Program-made: the position numbers and the translations under genes
Origin: Mucilaginibacter achroorhodeus
GTDB lineage: Bacteria; Bacteroidota; Bacteroidia; Sphingobacteriales; Sphingobacteriaceae
NCBI RefSeq assembly: GCF_007846095.1
Contig: NZ_VOEI01000003.1
Location: 1-64,000, forward strand
Direction of reading: 5' to 3'
DNA length: 64,000 bases
The notes under the pieces: model-generated
Told to the model about the DNA's origin: nothing
Database searches by the model: none
The model's input: the letters and a program-made list of their open reading frames with translations, nothing else
Shown here: positions 1 to 8,426 of the stretch, piece by piece
How positions within the stretch are numbered: position 1 is the first letter of the stretch
Layout of the letters: each line of letters starts with the position of its first letter

Positions 1-110
1 GCAAGAACCGAATGAGCGCATTGAACGCTGTCAGGAACAAGATCGTTCACAGAATATTTGCCGTCATTAAAAAACAGCAACCCTATCAAATCAGTTTGCT
101 TTTGTCATAG
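1..110 (+). mobile_element. 3' end of a probable IS110-family transposase (cut by window edge)
   Basis: An open frame enters the window at base 3 and runs 35 codons to a TAG at 108-110. It reads KNRMSALNAVRNKIVHRIFA followed by VIKKQQPYQISLLLS. A basic segment of the type K-M-x-x-x-N-x-x-R-x-K-hydrophobic-x-x-R-hydrophobic-F-A-hydrophobic near the extreme C-terminus is what I know from IS110/IS1111 transposases (Transposase_20 domain end) in Bacteroidota. The rest of the gene lies outside the window, so intactness cannot be judged. The identification rests on this short tail only. It is convergent with the aminopeptidase gene, 22 bases away. Confidence 0.55.
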
Positions 111-132
111 AAATCAGACTGACAATAAGTGG

Positions 133-1731
133 CTACTCCAATACCACTTTCTTCAAATACCAGCTATCAGGATCTATTACCGGAATAGTTTTACTGGCAA
201 CTGTTTGGCCTTGCGGCGATAACATCATGCGTTGTTTGCCTTTGTCTGTAACCACATCTACCGGCAAAGTCATGCTGATGTTTTGTAGCTTGATTAGGTA
301 GCTGTCGCCGGGGCGGGCTTTCACATCTACTTCTAACTTATCTGTGGTACGCAGGTACATATCAAACAAGGGTTTTAATGATTGGCCGTAGGCTTTGCTA
401 AAGTATTGTTCAACATCATCAGTAACGTTCTGATGGTCGTAAGTGAATTGCGGGTCGGTGGCCAGGCCTTTTAACGTTTTAAAGAATAAGGTATCGCCCA
501 TTACATAGTGGAGTGTATGCATAAAGAAACCGCCCTTGCTGTAAATATCACCATTGTAAGCTGATGCTTCATCAATGTCCTTACCTAAGACTATTGGTTG
601 TTTATTTTGGATACCATAGGCCGACCTTTTAAAACGATCTATATACGCTTGTCGGCCTTCCAGATCTAATATAGGCAGGGCATCAGCATAGGTGTCAATA
701 CCCTCGTGGATCCAGTAATCGGCCCAGTCTCGGGCGGTAACTTTATTGCCCCACCACTCGTGTCCAAATTCATGAAACATCAGCCAGTCAAAGTCCTGTC
801 CACCAACTTTTGTGTACCTGAATTTATTACCGTAAGCGTTCATGCTCTGATGTTCCATACCCAAGTGAGGTGTTTCAACAATACCCAGTTTTTCTTTAGC
901 CCAAGGATATTCGCCAAAATACTTTTCTTTAGCCTGCGCCGCTTTTATCACCATTTCAACCAGGTGAGGCCCTTGTGCCGCATGTTCTTTTAAGACATAA
1001 AATTGCACAGGTACTGTGTTGCCTGCAACAGACCTGTATGAACCTTTAGCGACTGTATAATCGCCTGCATTAAAAACCAGGCTGTAATTGTTAATAGAAT
1101 ATTTGGTTTGCCAATGATAGGTAGCTGTACCACCTTTTTTACTTACGCCTTTAAGCAAACCCGGGCCGGCAACTACAAGGTCTGCCGGTACGGTTATGTA
1201 CATATCAGCGCCTTCGTTAGGTTCATCGCTTGGATGATCTTTGCAAGGGAAGTAGATCTTGCCGCCGGTTTGCTCGGCAGTAACCGCCAACCAGGGGTGA
1301 CCGGTTGAGTCCTGAGTCCAAGTGAAACCATCGTCCCATGGTGGTCTTTTAGCAATGCGTGGCTTGCCGCTGTAAATTACTTTTATAGCCGCTTTGCCTG
1401 CAGGAAGTTCTTTATTAAGGTTGATGGTGATGAGGCCGTTCTTATGTTCAAACGGTTCTTTGTTGCCATTAACCGCTACATCGCTTACACGGAGGGAGTC
1501 CAGCAGATCAAGTACCAGCGTTTTTGTTGGCTGTTTCATGATCACATCAACAGTGGTATTTCCATCGATAGATTTCTCCTGGAAGTTGCAATTGATCGCT
1601 ATGTTGTAATGGCGAACATCCATGATAGCTTGCTCCGGTTTTAGTTTACCGCCGGAGGTTTGGGCGTTTACCTTAAAACAAAAAATGCTTAAGCATAAAG
1701 CAAAAGCGTATGTAAACAGATTTTTTTTCAT
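133..1731 (-). CDS. Secreted M1-family zinc aminopeptidase
   Basis: A 532-residue metallopeptidase. Residues 1-24 form a signal peptide ending VNA-Q, so the protein is exported to the periplasm or outer membrane. The zinc site is HEFGH at 320-324 with the third ligand Glu 18 residues further on (WIHEG), the gluzincin pattern of M1 enzymes. The exopeptidase motif that precedes it is GMEHQ (301-305), a variant of the usual GAMEN. Seen: the N-terminal beta domain and catalytic domain. The long C-terminal helical domain of classical M1 enzymes is missing, which fits the short Bacteroidota M1 type. It is the last gene of a minus-strand group after rnr and the polyprenyl synthase, 13 bases behind the latter. 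Substrate unknown; peptide scavenging is likely. Confidence 0.9.
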   Translation of the reverse strand: MKKNLFTYAFALCLSIFCFKVNAQTSGGKLKPEQAIMDVRHYNIAINCNFQEKSIDGNTTVDVIMKQPTKTLVLDLLDSLRVSDVAVNGNKEPFEHKNGLITINLNKELPAGKAAIKVIYSGKPRIAKRPPWDDGFTWTQDSTGHPWLAVTAEQTGGKIYFPCKDHPSDEPNEGADMYITVPADLVVAGPGLLKGVSKKGGTATYHWQTKYSINNYSLVFNAGDYTVAKGSYRSVAGNTVPVQFYVLKEHAAQGPHLVEMVIKAAQAKEKYFGEYPWAKEKLGIVETPHLGMEHQSMNAYGNKFRYTKVGGQDFDWLMFHEFGHEWWGNKVTARDWADYWIHEGIDTYADALPILDLEGRQAYIDRFKRSAYGIQNKQPIVLGKDIDEASAYNGDIYSKGGFFMHTLHYVMGDTLFFKTLKGLATDPQFTYDHQNVTDDVEQYFSKAYGQSLKPLFDMYLRTTDKLEVDVKARPGDSYLIKLQNISMTLPVDVVTDKGKQRMMLSPQGQTVASKTIPVIDPDSWYLKKVVLE

Positions 1732-1744
1732 TGTGATTATAATA

Positions 1745-2719
1745 TCAATATTCCCTTACCAACAACCCATCAGCAAAATCGCGCAGGTATTGCTTGTTTT
1801 CTTCGGGGAGGTTTAATTTGTCTAAGGCAGCAAAAGCTTTATCGGCATAAGCATGCATTTCAGTTTCTGCATAGTGGCGTATGTTGGCTTTGTTGTAGAT
1901 AGCGGTAACTGCTGCAACTTTCTCCGCGGCGTCAAATTGTTTGTAAGTAACCCATTGATCGAGTTCCTGGGCATCTGTGCCTTCGACCAGTTCAAGCGCC
2001 TTGATCAATAGATACGTTTTTTTGTTAGAGATAATATCGCCGCCCACTTGTTTGCCAAATTTCTCCGGGTCGCCGTAAACGTCAAGGATATCATCCTGTA
2101 ACTGGAATGCGATACCTAAATTAATGCCAAAATCGGAAAGCAGTTCCGCATCCCTAACATCCGCATTGCCTATCAAAGCACCAATTTTAAGTGCTCCGCC
2201 GAGTACAACGGCCGTTTTCAGTCGGATCATGTTGATGTACTCCTTAATGCTGATATCGATCTTTGTTTCAAAGGTCATGTCCAACTGCTGGCCTTCGCAA
2301 ACGCCAACAGCTGTGTCATTAAAAATATCAAGCACAGTACGCAGGATATTTTCGCGTACCTGCATCATCAGCTTATAACCTTCAATAAGCATCACATCGC
2401 CCGAAAGGATGGCTACGTTACTGTTCCATTTTTCATGTACGGTTGTTTTACCTCGGCGTTTTGGTGCATTGTCCATAATGTCATCATGCATCAGCGTGAA
2501 GTTATGGAACACCTCAATGGCAAGGGCAGGAGGGAGCGCTTCGTTAACATCGCCCCCGAAAAGGTCGCAAGCCATTAACAGCAAAGCAGGGCGCATACGC
2601 TTTCCGCCTAATGCAAGTATGTATTGGATAGGCTCATATAACTCCGCCGGGTATGTGGGGAATTTAAGATCGGCTACGGAATTGGCAATCAGCGATTGCA
2701 GTTCGTCGAGTTGTCTCAT
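1745..2719 (-). CDS. Polyprenyl (all-trans) diphosphate synthase
   Basis: This 324-residue cytosolic prenyltransferase condenses isopentenyl diphosphate onto an allylic diphosphate with magnesium. The first aspartate-rich motif is DDIMD at 79-83 followed by a basic N-A-P-K-R-R-G segment, and the second is DDILD at 209-213. The GGKRMRP motif that binds the diphosphate is at 38-44. Which chain length it makes (geranyl/farnesyl or longer, for example for menaquinone) cannot be read safely; the residues before the first motif are F-T-L-M-H, without a large aromatic at the -4/-5 position other than Phe/Thr. It lies 75 bases behind rnr, an adjacency common in Bacteroidota, and just before the aminopeptidase. 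Confidence 0.9.
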   Translation of the reverse strand: MRQLDELQSLIANSVADLKFPTYPAELYEPIQYILALGGKRMRPALLLMACDLFGGDVNEALPPALAIEVFHNFTLMHDDIMDNAPKRRGKTTVHEKWNSNVAILSGDVMLIEGYKLMMQVRENILRTVLDIFNDTAVGVCEGQQLDMTFETKIDISIKEYINMIRLKTAVVLGGALKIGALIGNADVRDAELLSDFGINLGIAFQLQDDILDVYGDPEKFGKQVGGDIISNKKTYLLIKALELVEGTDAQELDQWVTYKQFDAAEKVAAVTAIYNKANIRHYAETEMHAYADKAFAALDKLNLPEENKQYLRDFADGLLVREY

Positions 2720-2794
2720 TCAGGGCGTGATTGGTGAGTAGTTAGCGGAGGAGATAGATCTTTCACCGCTAAGTCACTAAATCATTATAAAATG

Positions 2795-4936
2795 TTATTC
2801 GTTTAACAGGGTAAAGTCTATCTGCTTTTTGGTCAGATCAACATTTTTTACTCTAATTTTTACCTCATCGCCCAGTTGGTATATCTTCTTTTTACGCTGG
2901 CCGATAATGGCGTAATTCTTTTCATCTAAGGTATAAAAATCGTCTGTAATATCGCGCAGGCGAATCATTCCCTCGCACTTATTTTCAATCAATTCTACGT
3001 ACATACCCCATTCTGTTACGCCCGAGATAATGCCGGTAAACACATTGCCCACCTGGTCGCGAAGATATTCTGCCTGTTTGTATTTAACAGATGCGCGTTC
3101 TGCATCGGCAGCACGTTTCTCCATTGCCGAGCTATGTTTACAAAGCTCTTCGTAATGGTCGGCATTAGCGCTTTTGCCACCATTAAGGTAGTGGAATAAT
3201 AGCCTGTGAACCATCACATCGGGGTATCGCCTAATCGGCGAGGTGAAATGCGTGTAGTGAGAAAATGCCAGGCCATAATGGCTGGTAGTTTTAGTTGTGT
3301 AGATAGCCTTAGCCATTGACCTGATAGCCAAATGCGTAAGTACATTCTGCTCTTTTTTACCCTCAACATCCTCCATCAGGTAGTTAAGGGACTTAGCTAT
3401 CTCTTTATCTGATTTAGTGTTGATCTTGTAACCGAACCTTGCTGCAAACTGCGCGAAATTGTTCAATGCATCCGGCTTAGGCGAATCGTGTGCACGGTAA
3501 ACAAAGGTGTATTTATTTTTGCCCTTGCCCATTTTGCTCACATGTTCGGCAACCTTACGATTGGCCAATAGCATAAAGTCTTCTATCAGTTTATGTGCAT
3601 CTTTACGTTCCTTTACATAAACGCCAATGGGCTTGCTGTTTTCATCCAGCTTAAACTTAACTTCCGTAGTTTCAAAACTTATGGCGCCGGCTTTAAATTT
3701 GCGGTCGCGAAGTTTATGAGCCAACGCATTCAGCTTTAATATTTCTTCAGTATAGTCGCCTTGTTGGGTTTCTATTACATCCTGTACTTCCTCGTACGTG
3801 AAACGCCTGTTAGAGTGTATCACCGTTTTGCCAAACCACTCATTGTGAATATTCGCTTCTTCGTCAAGCTCAAAAACAGCTGCAAAACAAAGTTTATCTT
3901 CATTAGGGCGCAACGAGCATAATCCGTTTGATAATCGCTCCGGTAACATGGGTATAACGCGGTCGACGAGGTAAACGGATGTACCACGCTCGTAAGCTTC
4001 TTTATCCAAAGCAGAATCGGGGATAATGTAGTGAGCCACGTCTGCAATGTGCACGCCAACTTCGTAATTGCCGTTGTTCAGTTTTTTAAAGGATAGCGCA
4101 TCATCAAAGTCTTTGGCATCGAACGGGTCAATAGTAAAGGTAAGTACATCCCTAAAATCGCGGCGGCGAGCTATTTCTTCTTCAGAGATCACGTCCGGGA
4201 TTTCTTCGGCCTCATGTTCAACTTCTGCCGGGAAAGTAAGTGGAAAACCATACTCAGCCAATATGGCGTTCATCTCGGTATCGTTCTCGCCCTGCTGGCC
4301 CAATACGTGTTTAATACGCCCAACCGGGTTTTTAGCACCGGCAGGCCAGTCTGTTATCTCTGCAACAGCTTTTATGCCGTTTTTGGCGCCATTTAGTTCG
4401 CTTAGCGGGATAAAGATATCGTGCATCATCTTCCTGTCGTCTGCAAGGAAGAAGGCATAATGCTCTGATAAACGCACCACACCGGTAAACTCCATTTTGT
4501 GGCGCTTCAGTATTTCTATGATCTCACCCTCTTTACGTTTACCACGGCTTTTGGCATAAACGTAAACCTTAACCCTGTCGCCATTTAATGCATTACGCAA
4601 TTTGCGTGGGGCAACGTAGATATCGCTTTCAAACTCGTCGTCGGTAACAATAAAGGCAGAGCCGTCGTTGGTAAGATCAACTTTACCCTCTACAAAGGTT
4701 TTAAGCTCGAGTAATTGGAATTTGCCCGGAGATATTTCCTTAAGCACACCTTTAAAGGTCTCTTCATCGAGGATGTCATTTATAACCGTTCGGGCTTCGG
4801 GGTCACGGACGTTTAGTTTTGCGGATACTTGCTTATAGTTAAGTGGCGTGTTGCCGTTCTGTTCAAATATGTCTAAAACCATTTGCGTTAGCACCTGGTC
4901 AATAGACGATTTATTTTTCTTTTTCTTTTTTAACAT
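2795..4936 (-). CDS. rnr: Ribonuclease R
   Basis: A 713-residue processive 3'-5' exoribonuclease of the RNB family that degrades structured RNA, rRNA and mRNA. From the N-terminus I see a very basic start (LKKKKKNK), a winged-helix segment (about 10-60), cold-shock domains (about 70-220), the RNB catalytic domain with the metal-binding motif TIDPFDAKDFDDALSF near residue 270, the HYTHFTSPIRRYPD segment near 575, and a C-terminal S1 domain (about 630-713). Length and order agree with RNase R rather than RNase II. Upstream lies a 170-base gap to a divergent transporter gene. It probably heads the transcript that continues into the prenyl synthase and the aminopeptidase. Confidence 0.95.
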   Translation of the reverse strand: MLKKKKKNKSSIDQVLTQMVLDIFEQNGNTPLNYKQVSAKLNVRDPEARTVINDILDEETFKGVLKEISPGKFQLLELKTFVEGKVDLTNDGSAFIVTDDEFESDIYVAPRKLRNALNGDRVKVYVYAKSRGKRKEGEIIEILKRHKMEFTGVVRLSEHYAFFLADDRKMMHDIFIPLSELNGAKNGIKAVAEITDWPAGAKNPVGRIKHVLGQQGENDTEMNAILAEYGFPLTFPAEVEHEAEEIPDVISEEEIARRRDFRDVLTFTIDPFDAKDFDDALSFKKLNNGNYEVGVHIADVAHYIIPDSALDKEAYERGTSVYLVDRVIPMLPERLSNGLCSLRPNEDKLCFAAVFELDEEANIHNEWFGKTVIHSNRRFTYEEVQDVIETQQGDYTEEILKLNALAHKLRDRKFKAGAISFETTEVKFKLDENSKPIGVYVKERKDAHKLIEDFMLLANRKVAEHVSKMGKGKNKYTFVYRAHDSPKPDALNNFAQFAARFGYKINTKSDKEIAKSLNYLMEDVEGKKEQNVLTHLAIRSMAKAIYTTKTTSHYGLAFSHYTHFTSPIRRYPDVMVHRLLFHYLNGGKSANADHYEELCKHSSAMEKRAADAERASVKYKQAEYLRDQVGNVFTGIISGVTEWGMYVELIENKCEGMIRLRDITDDFYTLDEKNYAIIGQRKKKIYQLGDEVKIRVKNVDLTKKQIDFTLLNE

Positions 4937-5070
4937 AGATAGTTGTTGCGCTAAGATACTAATCGTATCCGCTAAAAATTACAATGCAAACATAACAGTT
5001 TTGAAATGTCTGTTGTTAGCGGAAAAGGCAACTTAATATGACCTGCCGAGATGCTATAAGTACTGATATT

Positions 5071-5099
5071 TTGTAAAAGCCGAAAATTGCATACTTTTA
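5071..5099 (+). promoter_or_regulatory. Bacteroidota-type promoter of the UMF1 transporter gene
   Basis: TTG (5071-5073, within TTTTG), then 18 bases, then TACTTTTA (5092-5099). This matches the TTG-N17-19-TAnnTTTG pattern with one mismatch at the last base. The start codon is at 5107, so the predicted transcript would have almost no leader. Confidence 0.5.
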
Positions 5100-5106
5100 A
5101 AAAGCA

Positions 5107-6429
5107 ATGGAAGCAAAAAATAACCCTAAAACCATCCGCGCCTGGGCCATGTTTGATTGGGCCAACTCTGCGTATAATCTTGTTATCACATCAACTATTT
5201 TCCCTGCGTATTATGTAGCTATCACCCAAAATGAAGCCACGGGTAATAAAGTCAATTTTTTTGGATTGAGCTTTGTAAACACCGCGCTCACTGATTACGC
5301 CCTTGCTGCCGCTTACCTGATAATGGTTATCCTGCTGCCTGTTTTAAGCGCAGTTGCCGACTACCGGGGCAACAAAAAGATATTTATGCAATTCTTCACT
5401 TTGCTGGGCTCCCTGGCTTGCTGCGGATTATTCTTTTTTAAGGCATCAACTTTGGAAGTAGGCGTAATTTGCTTTGCCCTGGCGGCCATAGGTTACAGCG
5501 GCGGGTTTGTTTTTTATAACTCCTACCTGCCGGAGATAGCCACCATTGATATGCAGGATAAGGTAAGTGCCAAGGGTTTTACCTTTGGGTACATTGGCAG
5601 CGTTTTGTTGCAACTGGTATGCTTCGCGTTTGTATTAAAGCCTGAAATTTTTGGTATAACAGATAAATCGTTACCTGCCCGGATATCGTTTTTATTGGTT
5701 GGTATCTGGTGGATAGGTTTTGCCCTTATTCCGTTTAGTATACTGCCAAAGGGCAGTCCTAACGCGCAATCACACCATAAAAATATCATCAAAGGCGGAT
5801 TTGAGGAGTTAGGTAAAGTATGGCAAAAGGTAAAAACCATGCCTTTACTAAAACGCTTTTTGCCAGCGTTTTTCTTTTACTCCATGGGGGGACAAACCAT
5901 TATGCTGGTTGCTACAGGCTTTGCCGCTAAAGAATTGAAAATGGAAACCTCTGCATTAATATCTATAATTCTTATTATCCAGTTAGTAGCTATTGTTGGT
6001 GCAACACTGATGTCCCGCTTGTCTGATAAATATGGCAACGTACGGATATTGATCTTTGTGGTTTTTATATGGATAGGTGTTTGTGTAGCCGCTTATTTTA
6101 CTACGAGCTCAACACAATTTTACGTAGTAGCCGTAGTGGTGGGTTTAGTGATGGGAGGGATCCAATCACTTTCGAGATCAACTTACTCAAAATTTTTACC
6201 GGAGAATATCACAGATACAGCGTCATTTTTCAGCTTTTATGATGTGACCGAAAAATTGGCAATTGTAGGTGGTTTGTTCAGCTTTGGATTTATAGAAGAG
6301 ATGACCGGCAGCATGCGAAATTCAACCCTGGTATTAGGGACTTTCTTTGTTGTGGGTTTGTTAATATTGTTTTCGTTGTTGAAGACTGAAAGGATTTTAA
6401 AGAAAAATACGGACTTTAGCGCGAGATAA
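5107..6429 (+). CDS. UMF1-type (Atg22-like) MFS transporter
   Basis: A 440-residue inner-membrane protein with about 12 hydrophobic segments. The N-terminal signature AWAMFDWANSAYNLVITST is that of the UMF1 family of the major facilitator superfamily, relatives of yeast Atg22, which exports amino acids from vacuoles. The bacterial substrate is not established. Membrane segments fall at about 15-35, 65-130, 150-180, 195-215, 250-275, 285-305, 315-335, 340-360 and 395-425. A cytosolic loop near residues 220-245 is polar and basic. The next gene starts 9 bases after the stop, so the two are probably co-transcribed. Confidence 0.85.
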   Translation: MEAKNNPKTIRAWAMFDWANSAYNLVITSTIFPAYYVAITQNEATGNKVNFFGLSFVNTALTDYALAAAYLIMVILLPVLSAVADYRGNKKIFMQFFTLLGSLACCGLFFFKASTLEVGVICFALAAIGYSGGFVFYNSYLPEIATIDMQDKVSAKGFTFGYIGSVLLQLVCFAFVLKPEIFGITDKSLPARISFLLVGIWWIGFALIPFSILPKGSPNAQSHHKNIIKGGFEELGKVWQKVKTMPLLKRFLPAFFFYSMGGQTIMLVATGFAAKELKMETSALISIILIIQLVAIVGATLMSRLSDKYGNVRILIFVVFIWIGVCVAAYFTTSSTQFYVVAVVVGLVMGGIQSLSRSTYSKFLPENITDTASFFSFYDVTEKLAIVGGLFSFGFIEEMTGSMRNSTLVLGTFFVVGLLILFSLLKTERILKKNTDFSAR

Positions 6430-6438
6430 TTTCTGCCG

Positions 6439-7167
6439 ATGACCATTGATCTGTTTATTCCGTGTTTTATAGACCAGTTGTACCCCGAAACTGCTTTTAA
6501 TACTGTTAAGGTGTTAGAGAAGGCGGGTTGCCGGGTAAATTATAACCCCGAACAAACCTGTTGCGGCCAACCTGCTTTCAATGCGGGTTTTTGGGACGAT
6601 GCCAAAACTGTGGCCAGCAAATTCCTTAATGATTTTAAAGAAGATAGTGTTATCGTATCACCGTCGGCCTCATGTACAGGGATGGTTCGTAATTACTATA
6701 ACGATCTGTTTACTAACACTACATCGCATAATAAATGCCGCAATATCCAAAGCAATATTTACGAGCTAAGCGATTTCCTGGTCAACATTCTGCAGGTAGA
6801 TTATTTTGGTGCCGAACTGGATGGCAGGGCAGTATATCACGATAGCTGCGCGGGCCTACGCGAGTGCCACATTAAGGCAGAACCGCGTCAGCTACTGGAA
6901 AAGGTACACGGATTGGAAGTAGTTGACCTGCCCGCCGGGGAAACTTGCTGTGGCTTCGGTGGCACCTTCTCTGTAAAGTTTGATGCAATTGCTTCTGCTA
7001 TGGCGCAGCAAAAAGTAGATAATGCGCTATCTGTTGGTGCTGATTACATTATATCAACCGATGCCTCTTGCTTGTTGCATTTGCAGGGTTATATAGATAA
7101 GAATAACATCGCCTTAAAAACAATGCATATTGCAGATGTATTGGCAAACGGCTGGGGAAACATATAA
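6439..7167 (+). CDS. LutA/YkgE-like (Fe-S)-binding protein
   Basis: A 242-residue soluble protein with two CCG-type cysteine motifs. The first repeat reads PCFIDQL...QTCCGQPAFNAG (about 10-50), the second HDSCAGLREC...ETCCGFGGTFSVKF (about 135-180). Such CCG domains bind an iron-sulfur cofactor in LutA of the LutABC lactate oxidase, in HdrB and in GlpC. The length is that of LutA. The usual partners LutB and LutC are not in the window; a lactate-oxidation role is therefore only an inference. It follows the UMF1 transporter by 9 bases, which suggests linked expression and perhaps import of a substrate for oxidation. It is convergent with the potassium-channel gene. Confidence 0.75.
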   Translation: MTIDLFIPCFIDQLYPETAFNTVKVLEKAGCRVNYNPEQTCCGQPAFNAGFWDDAKTVASKFLNDFKEDSVIVSPSASCTGMVRNYYNDLFTNTTSHNKCRNIQSNIYELSDFLVNILQVDYFGAELDGRAVYHDSCAGLRECHIKAEPRQLLEKVHGLEVVDLPAGETCCGFGGTFSVKFDAIASAMAQQKVDNALSVGADYIISTDASCLLHLQGYIDKNNIALKTMHIADVLANGWGNI

Positions 7168-7208
7168 GAGATTTGTACCTCGGCTGATCGCTTACAGATT
7201 AGCCCTCA

Positions 7209-8150
7209 TTAACTTAGCGCCTCGAAAGTATTGATCTTGCTCATGTCCAATACGATCCTGCCTTCTTCATCGCGTTGAAACATGGGCACAAATTTAGCGC
7301 CCCAGACCATTTCGTTAGCCTGGTAGGCAGTACGCGAATGTACTGTTTGTGAAAAGGTATCATCAAACGCCTTAAGCAGAACTGAAAAGCTTGCTTCGCC
7401 TCTTTCAAAATCTTCCCGGGTAATATCTATCAGCGGGCTATCCTGATCCAATGGGTGCACAACCGTCCAGTTAAGCGAGAGCATACTTACATTTTTACGT
7501 TCCAGGCTTAGTGGAAAAAATCGCCTCAATGGTTTGCCATCTACCAGTTCGTTATAGGAGAAAACCACTTCAATCTCCAGATCTATCAGCACATTTTTAC
7601 GGATGTTACAAAGCCTGAACATCAATCCGCGGCGGCCACCATGATAAGGGGCCACCAAAAGATTTTCGCTATACACTATCTTGGCAGTAGGCCTGGAGAA
7701 GCGCCCGTAAAGCAAACCTGTTGCCAGCGCAAATGCCAGTAAACCTAACATCGATTCAAATGCGGCAACACTGTTTGCAACAACACCCTGCGGGCTGATA
7801 TGCCCGTAACCCACCGTAGAAATGGTTTGTGCCGAAAAAAAGAAAGCATCTAAAAAATGGCTCATGCCGTTACCGCCTGAGGTACCATCAAGGCTGCTGT
7901 GGCCAATGGCTACATAAATACATGCAAATACGAGATTGGTAAATAAATAGCCGCTGAGTACTACCAACCAGAATTTAGTCCAGCTCATGGTGATAAGCGT
8001 ATGATAAGTATCAGCCGTATTAAACCGCGACATGCCCTTGCGTTTTACATTCACGGTACCATTTTTATTAAGCAAAGGCTGATTTTTGATCACCGGTTGC
8101 GGCCCAAAACCAAGGTCGTTCTCAGGATTTATTTTTTGTTCGCGGATCAT
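7209..8150 (-). CDS. Inward-rectifier potassium channel (KirBac type)
   Basis: A 313-residue inner-membrane channel. It has an N-terminal cytosolic slide helix region, a first membrane helix at about 60-82, a pore loop with the selectivity filter TISTVGYGHISP near residue 110-121, a second helix at about 128-150, and a C-terminal beta-rich cytosolic domain (about 155-300), the architecture of KirBac channels. The subunit would act as a tetramer conducting K+ inward. The gene is a single unit on the minus strand, convergent with the LutA-like gene and divergent from the trp leader. A CATCTTTG box on the minus strand (8177-8184) could be its -7 element. Confidence 0.9.
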   Translation of the reverse strand: MIREQKINPENDLGFGPQPVIKNQPLLNKNGTVNVKRKGMSRFNTADTYHTLITMSWTKFWLVVLSGYLFTNLVFACIYVAIGHSSLDGTSGGNGMSHFLDAFFFSAQTISTVGYGHISPQGVVANSVAAFESMLGLLAFALATGLLYGRFSRPTAKIVYSENLLVAPYHGGRRGLMFRLCNIRKNVLIDLEIEVVFSYNELVDGKPLRRFFPLSLERKNVSMLSLNWTVVHPLDQDSPLIDITREDFERGEASFSVLLKAFDDTFSQTVHSRTAYQANEMVWGAKFVPMFQRDEEGRIVLDMSKINTFEALS

Positions 8151-8257
8151 TTAATATTTGATGAAAAGACTGATTACAAAGATGCGAATGAATAGCTCAA
8201 TAATAAAGATAATCGCTCATCCGATATAGCACTCATTCACACATTGTAAAATACCTC

Positions 8258-8288
8258 TTGCATTTGGTAAAAACAATTTCCATATTTG
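8258..8288 (+). promoter_or_regulatory. Candidate promoter of the trp leader transcript
   Basis: CATATTTG at 8281-8288 differs from the Bacteroidota -7 consensus TAnnTTTG only at its first base. TTG at 8258-8260 lies 20 bases upstream, slightly more than the usual 17-19; a TTTG at 8263-8266 is closer than usual. The leader-peptide ATG is at 8301, so transcription would begin only a few bases before it. Confidence 0.4.
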
Positions 8289-8300
8289 CCTCACAATAAC

Positions 8301-8351
8301 ATGAAAGTACAATTAAACAATAACTGGTGGTGGCTTAACGAATTATCGTAA
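8301..8351 (+). CDS. trpL: trp operon leader peptide
   Basis: ATG at 8301 opens a 16-codon frame ending in TAA at 8349-8351: MKVQLNNNWWWLNELS. Three Trp codons in a row (TGG at 8325-8333) in so short a peptide directly before trpD is the hallmark of an attenuator leader. The frame is too short for ordinary gene calling. When charged tRNA-Trp is scarce, the ribosome would stall at the TGG run; when it is plentiful, the ribosome would reach the stop codon and cover the first arm of the antiterminator, which begins one base after the stop. Confidence 0.9.
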   Translation: MKVQLNNNWWWLNELS

Positions 8352-8418
8352 GGCAACCTCATTTTTTGTTTTTTATAAAGATATTCAGGAAGGGTTGCCA
8401 CATGGCAACCCTTTTTTT
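8352..8418 (+). promoter_or_regulatory. trp attenuator: antiterminator and terminator stems
   Basis: Three complementary segments follow the leader stop codon. Arm A is GGCAACC (8352-8358), arm B AGGGTTGCC (8391-8399), arm C GGCAACCCT (8404-8412). B pairs with C over nine bases with loop ACAT (8400-8403), and the stem runs into seven Ts (8412-8418): an intrinsic terminator. A pairs with the last seven bases of B (8393-8399), so A:B and B:C exclude each other. A ribosome on the leader stop codon hides A and permits termination; a ribosome stalled at the Trp codons leaves A free to form the antiterminator. trpD starts at 8427, just 8 bases behind the T run. Confidence 0.9.
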
Positions 8419-8426
8419 ATTACCCA

